Shown: one piece after another, positions 63,113 through 64,000 of the stretch | Layout: every line of letters begins with the position of its first letter | Numbering within the stretch: position 1 is the first letter of the stretch | From: Nostoc sp. S4 | Lineage (GTDB): Bacteria; Cyanobacteriota; Cyanobacteriia; Cyanobacteriales; Nostocaceae | Length of the DNA: 64,000 nt | Direction of reading: 5' to 3' | Assembly (NCBI GenBank): GCA_029379225.1 | Contig: JAQYWR010000044.1 | Span: 1 to 64,000 of the forward strand | Program-made: the position numbers and the translations under genes | The notes under the pieces: model-generated | Told to the model about the DNA's origin: nothing | What the model saw: the letters and a program-made list of their open reading frames with translations, nothing else | Databases searched by the model: none

Positions 63113-64000
63113 TTAGCGTCTAGAACGTCTGCGAAGTCGGTCAATCATTACTGCCAAAATAATTACCAATCCTTTCACGACTAATTGCCAGAAGAAAGAC
63201 AAATTCAACAAAGTTAAACCATTGTTGAGAATCGCAATAATTAATGCACCTAAAAGGGTTCCGCCAATCGTGCCAATACCGCCTGTAAAGCTGGTTCCAC
63301 CCAAAATTACAGCAGCGATCGCATCCAATTCATAACCTTGACCCAATAAGCCACTAGCACTATAAAGACGGCTGGCACTCATGATTCCTGCCAAACCGGA
63401 GAGCAATCCACTGACACCATAAACAAATAGCAACACCCGATTAACTTTAATCCCAGTTAAGCGTGCGGCTCGTTCGTTACCACCGACTGCATATATCTGC
63501 ACTCCTAATACAGTCTGTCGCAGAACAAACCAGCTAACTAATACTGCTAATAGCGCAATGATTACTAGCCAAGGAAGAGGCCCAACATAGCTATTACCCA
63601 CCCAGGCAAAATCTATGTCCCGGTTAATAACTGTTGTCCCCTTAGCAATTAAATAGGCAACACCCCGTAAGGCAGTCAGCGAACCCAACGTGACAATAAA
63701 AGGCGGCACATCTAAAAAGGTAATCAGAGCGCCGTTGAGTAAACCCAAAAGTAATCCTGCTACTAAACCAGCAGGTACAGCCATCCAACCAATCGCCGGA
63801 ATTAAGGATACCAAGAGGGCAACTACGGCAGAAACAGCCAACATTGACCCAACTGAAAGGTCAATACCTCCGGTGAGAATTACAAACGTCATCCCGGTTG
63901 CCAGCACAATATTAATTGATGCTTGGCGCAAGATATTAACGATGTTACCGCCGGTGAGGAAGTTGGGAGAAAGGAATGTAAATAAAATGCAGATAATGAC
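63113..64000 (-). CDS. ABC sugar transporter permease (RbsC/FrtC-like), 5' end outside window
   Basis: The frame is open to base 64000 (the outermost codons give VIICILFTFLSPNFLTGGNI), so the N-terminus lies beyond the right edge; at least 295 residues are present. It has the BPD_transp_2 pattern: ILRQASINIVLATGMTFVIL, then TGGIDLSVGSMLA, the coupling-helix region NERAARLTGIKVNRVL, and YELDAIAAVILGGTSFTGGI near the C-terminus. This is the ribose/fructose-type permease. In Anabaena and Nostoc the fructose system frtRABC has such a permease as its last gene, which fits the position before an MFS sugar porter. I expect an ATPase and a binding-protein gene just outside. Confidence 0.9.
   Translation of the reverse strand, partial: VIICILFTFLSPNFLTGGNIVNILRQASINIVLATGMTFVILTGGIDLSVGSMLAVSAVVALLVSLIPAIGWMAVPAGLVAGLLLGLLNGALITFLDVPPFIVTLGSLTALRGVAYLIAKGTTVINRDIDFAWVGNSYVGPLPWLVIIALLAVLVSWFVLRQTVLGVQIYAVGGNERAARLTGIKVNRVLLFVYGVSGLLSGLAGIMSASRLYSASGLLGQGYELDAIAAVILGGTSFTGGIGTIGGTLLGALIIAILNNGLTLLNLSFFWQLVVKGLVIILAVMIDRLRRRSRR

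Overview
The window comes from a filamentous, probably heterocyst-forming cyanobacterium of the Nostoc/Anabaena type. The evidence is the many GCGATCGC (HIP1) palindromes, short tandem runs such as ATCTAAA and GGCAGGA, an AT-rich background, a Ycf46 AAA+ protein, multi-GAF phytochrome-like kinases, a CTB-type double-glycine peptide cluster, and an SLH/OprB-type porin. No rRNA, CRISPR array, transposase or replication origin was seen. Two tRNA genes, Ala(UGC) and Asn(GUU), are present.

Layout. 0-5 kb: a minus-strand operon with a dynamin-like GTPase, a second atypical GTPase and a membrane-anchored partner whose 3' end looks frameshifted; it resembles a GTPase-based conflict cassette. 5-18 kb: housekeeping and envelope genes (ycf46, SH3 protein, MHYT histidine kinase, peptidoglycan-binding protein, sbcC, NmrA-like SDR, HlyD-type adaptor), plus two candidate very small genes. 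18.7-22.3 kb: a five-GAF histidine kinase in which three GAF domains carry both cyanobacteriochrome cysteines at exactly 28-residue spacing. 23-34 kb: murJ, an outer-membrane barrel protein, trhO divergent from tRNA-Ala(UGC), tRNA-Asn, an acyltransferase, ddl, a hydrolase and small membrane proteins. 34.6-44.1 kb: four tandem double-glycine precursor peptides separated by structured spacers, then a C39-peptidase ABC exporter, an HlyD adaptor, a degenerate kinase-like protein, a response regulator and a CHASE2 histidine kinase. This is a self-contained peptide secretion and signalling island. 44.6-54.3 kb: a short PspA-like protein, RNase Z, a 5'-truncated RTX protein, a Wzc-like polysaccharide kinase, a DUF4126 protein, a NarL-type regulator and a Ser/Thr kinase. 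54.8-57.5 kb: an MHYT-GAF-LOV-like-MCP receptor followed by a 13 x 21 bp minisatellite. 57.9-64 kb: a sugar-uptake neighbourhood with an SLH porin, a Gfo/Idh oxidoreductase, a decayed galM, an MFS sugar porter and an ABC sugar permease that runs off the right edge.

The genes point to a light- and environment-responsive, surface-active phototroph that can probably import sugars. Light and redox sensing is concentrated in three large receptors: the five-GAF kinase, the MHYT kinase and the MHYT-GAF-MCP protein. Peptide export, polysaccharide assembly and sugar import make up the envelope functions. Non-autonomous repeat elements (three small families) are scattered between genes, two of them abutting stop codons.

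All calls rest on reading motifs and on general knowledge of families. No database search was run. Start sites were moved from the longest ORF where a better start codon or ribosome-binding site was visible.
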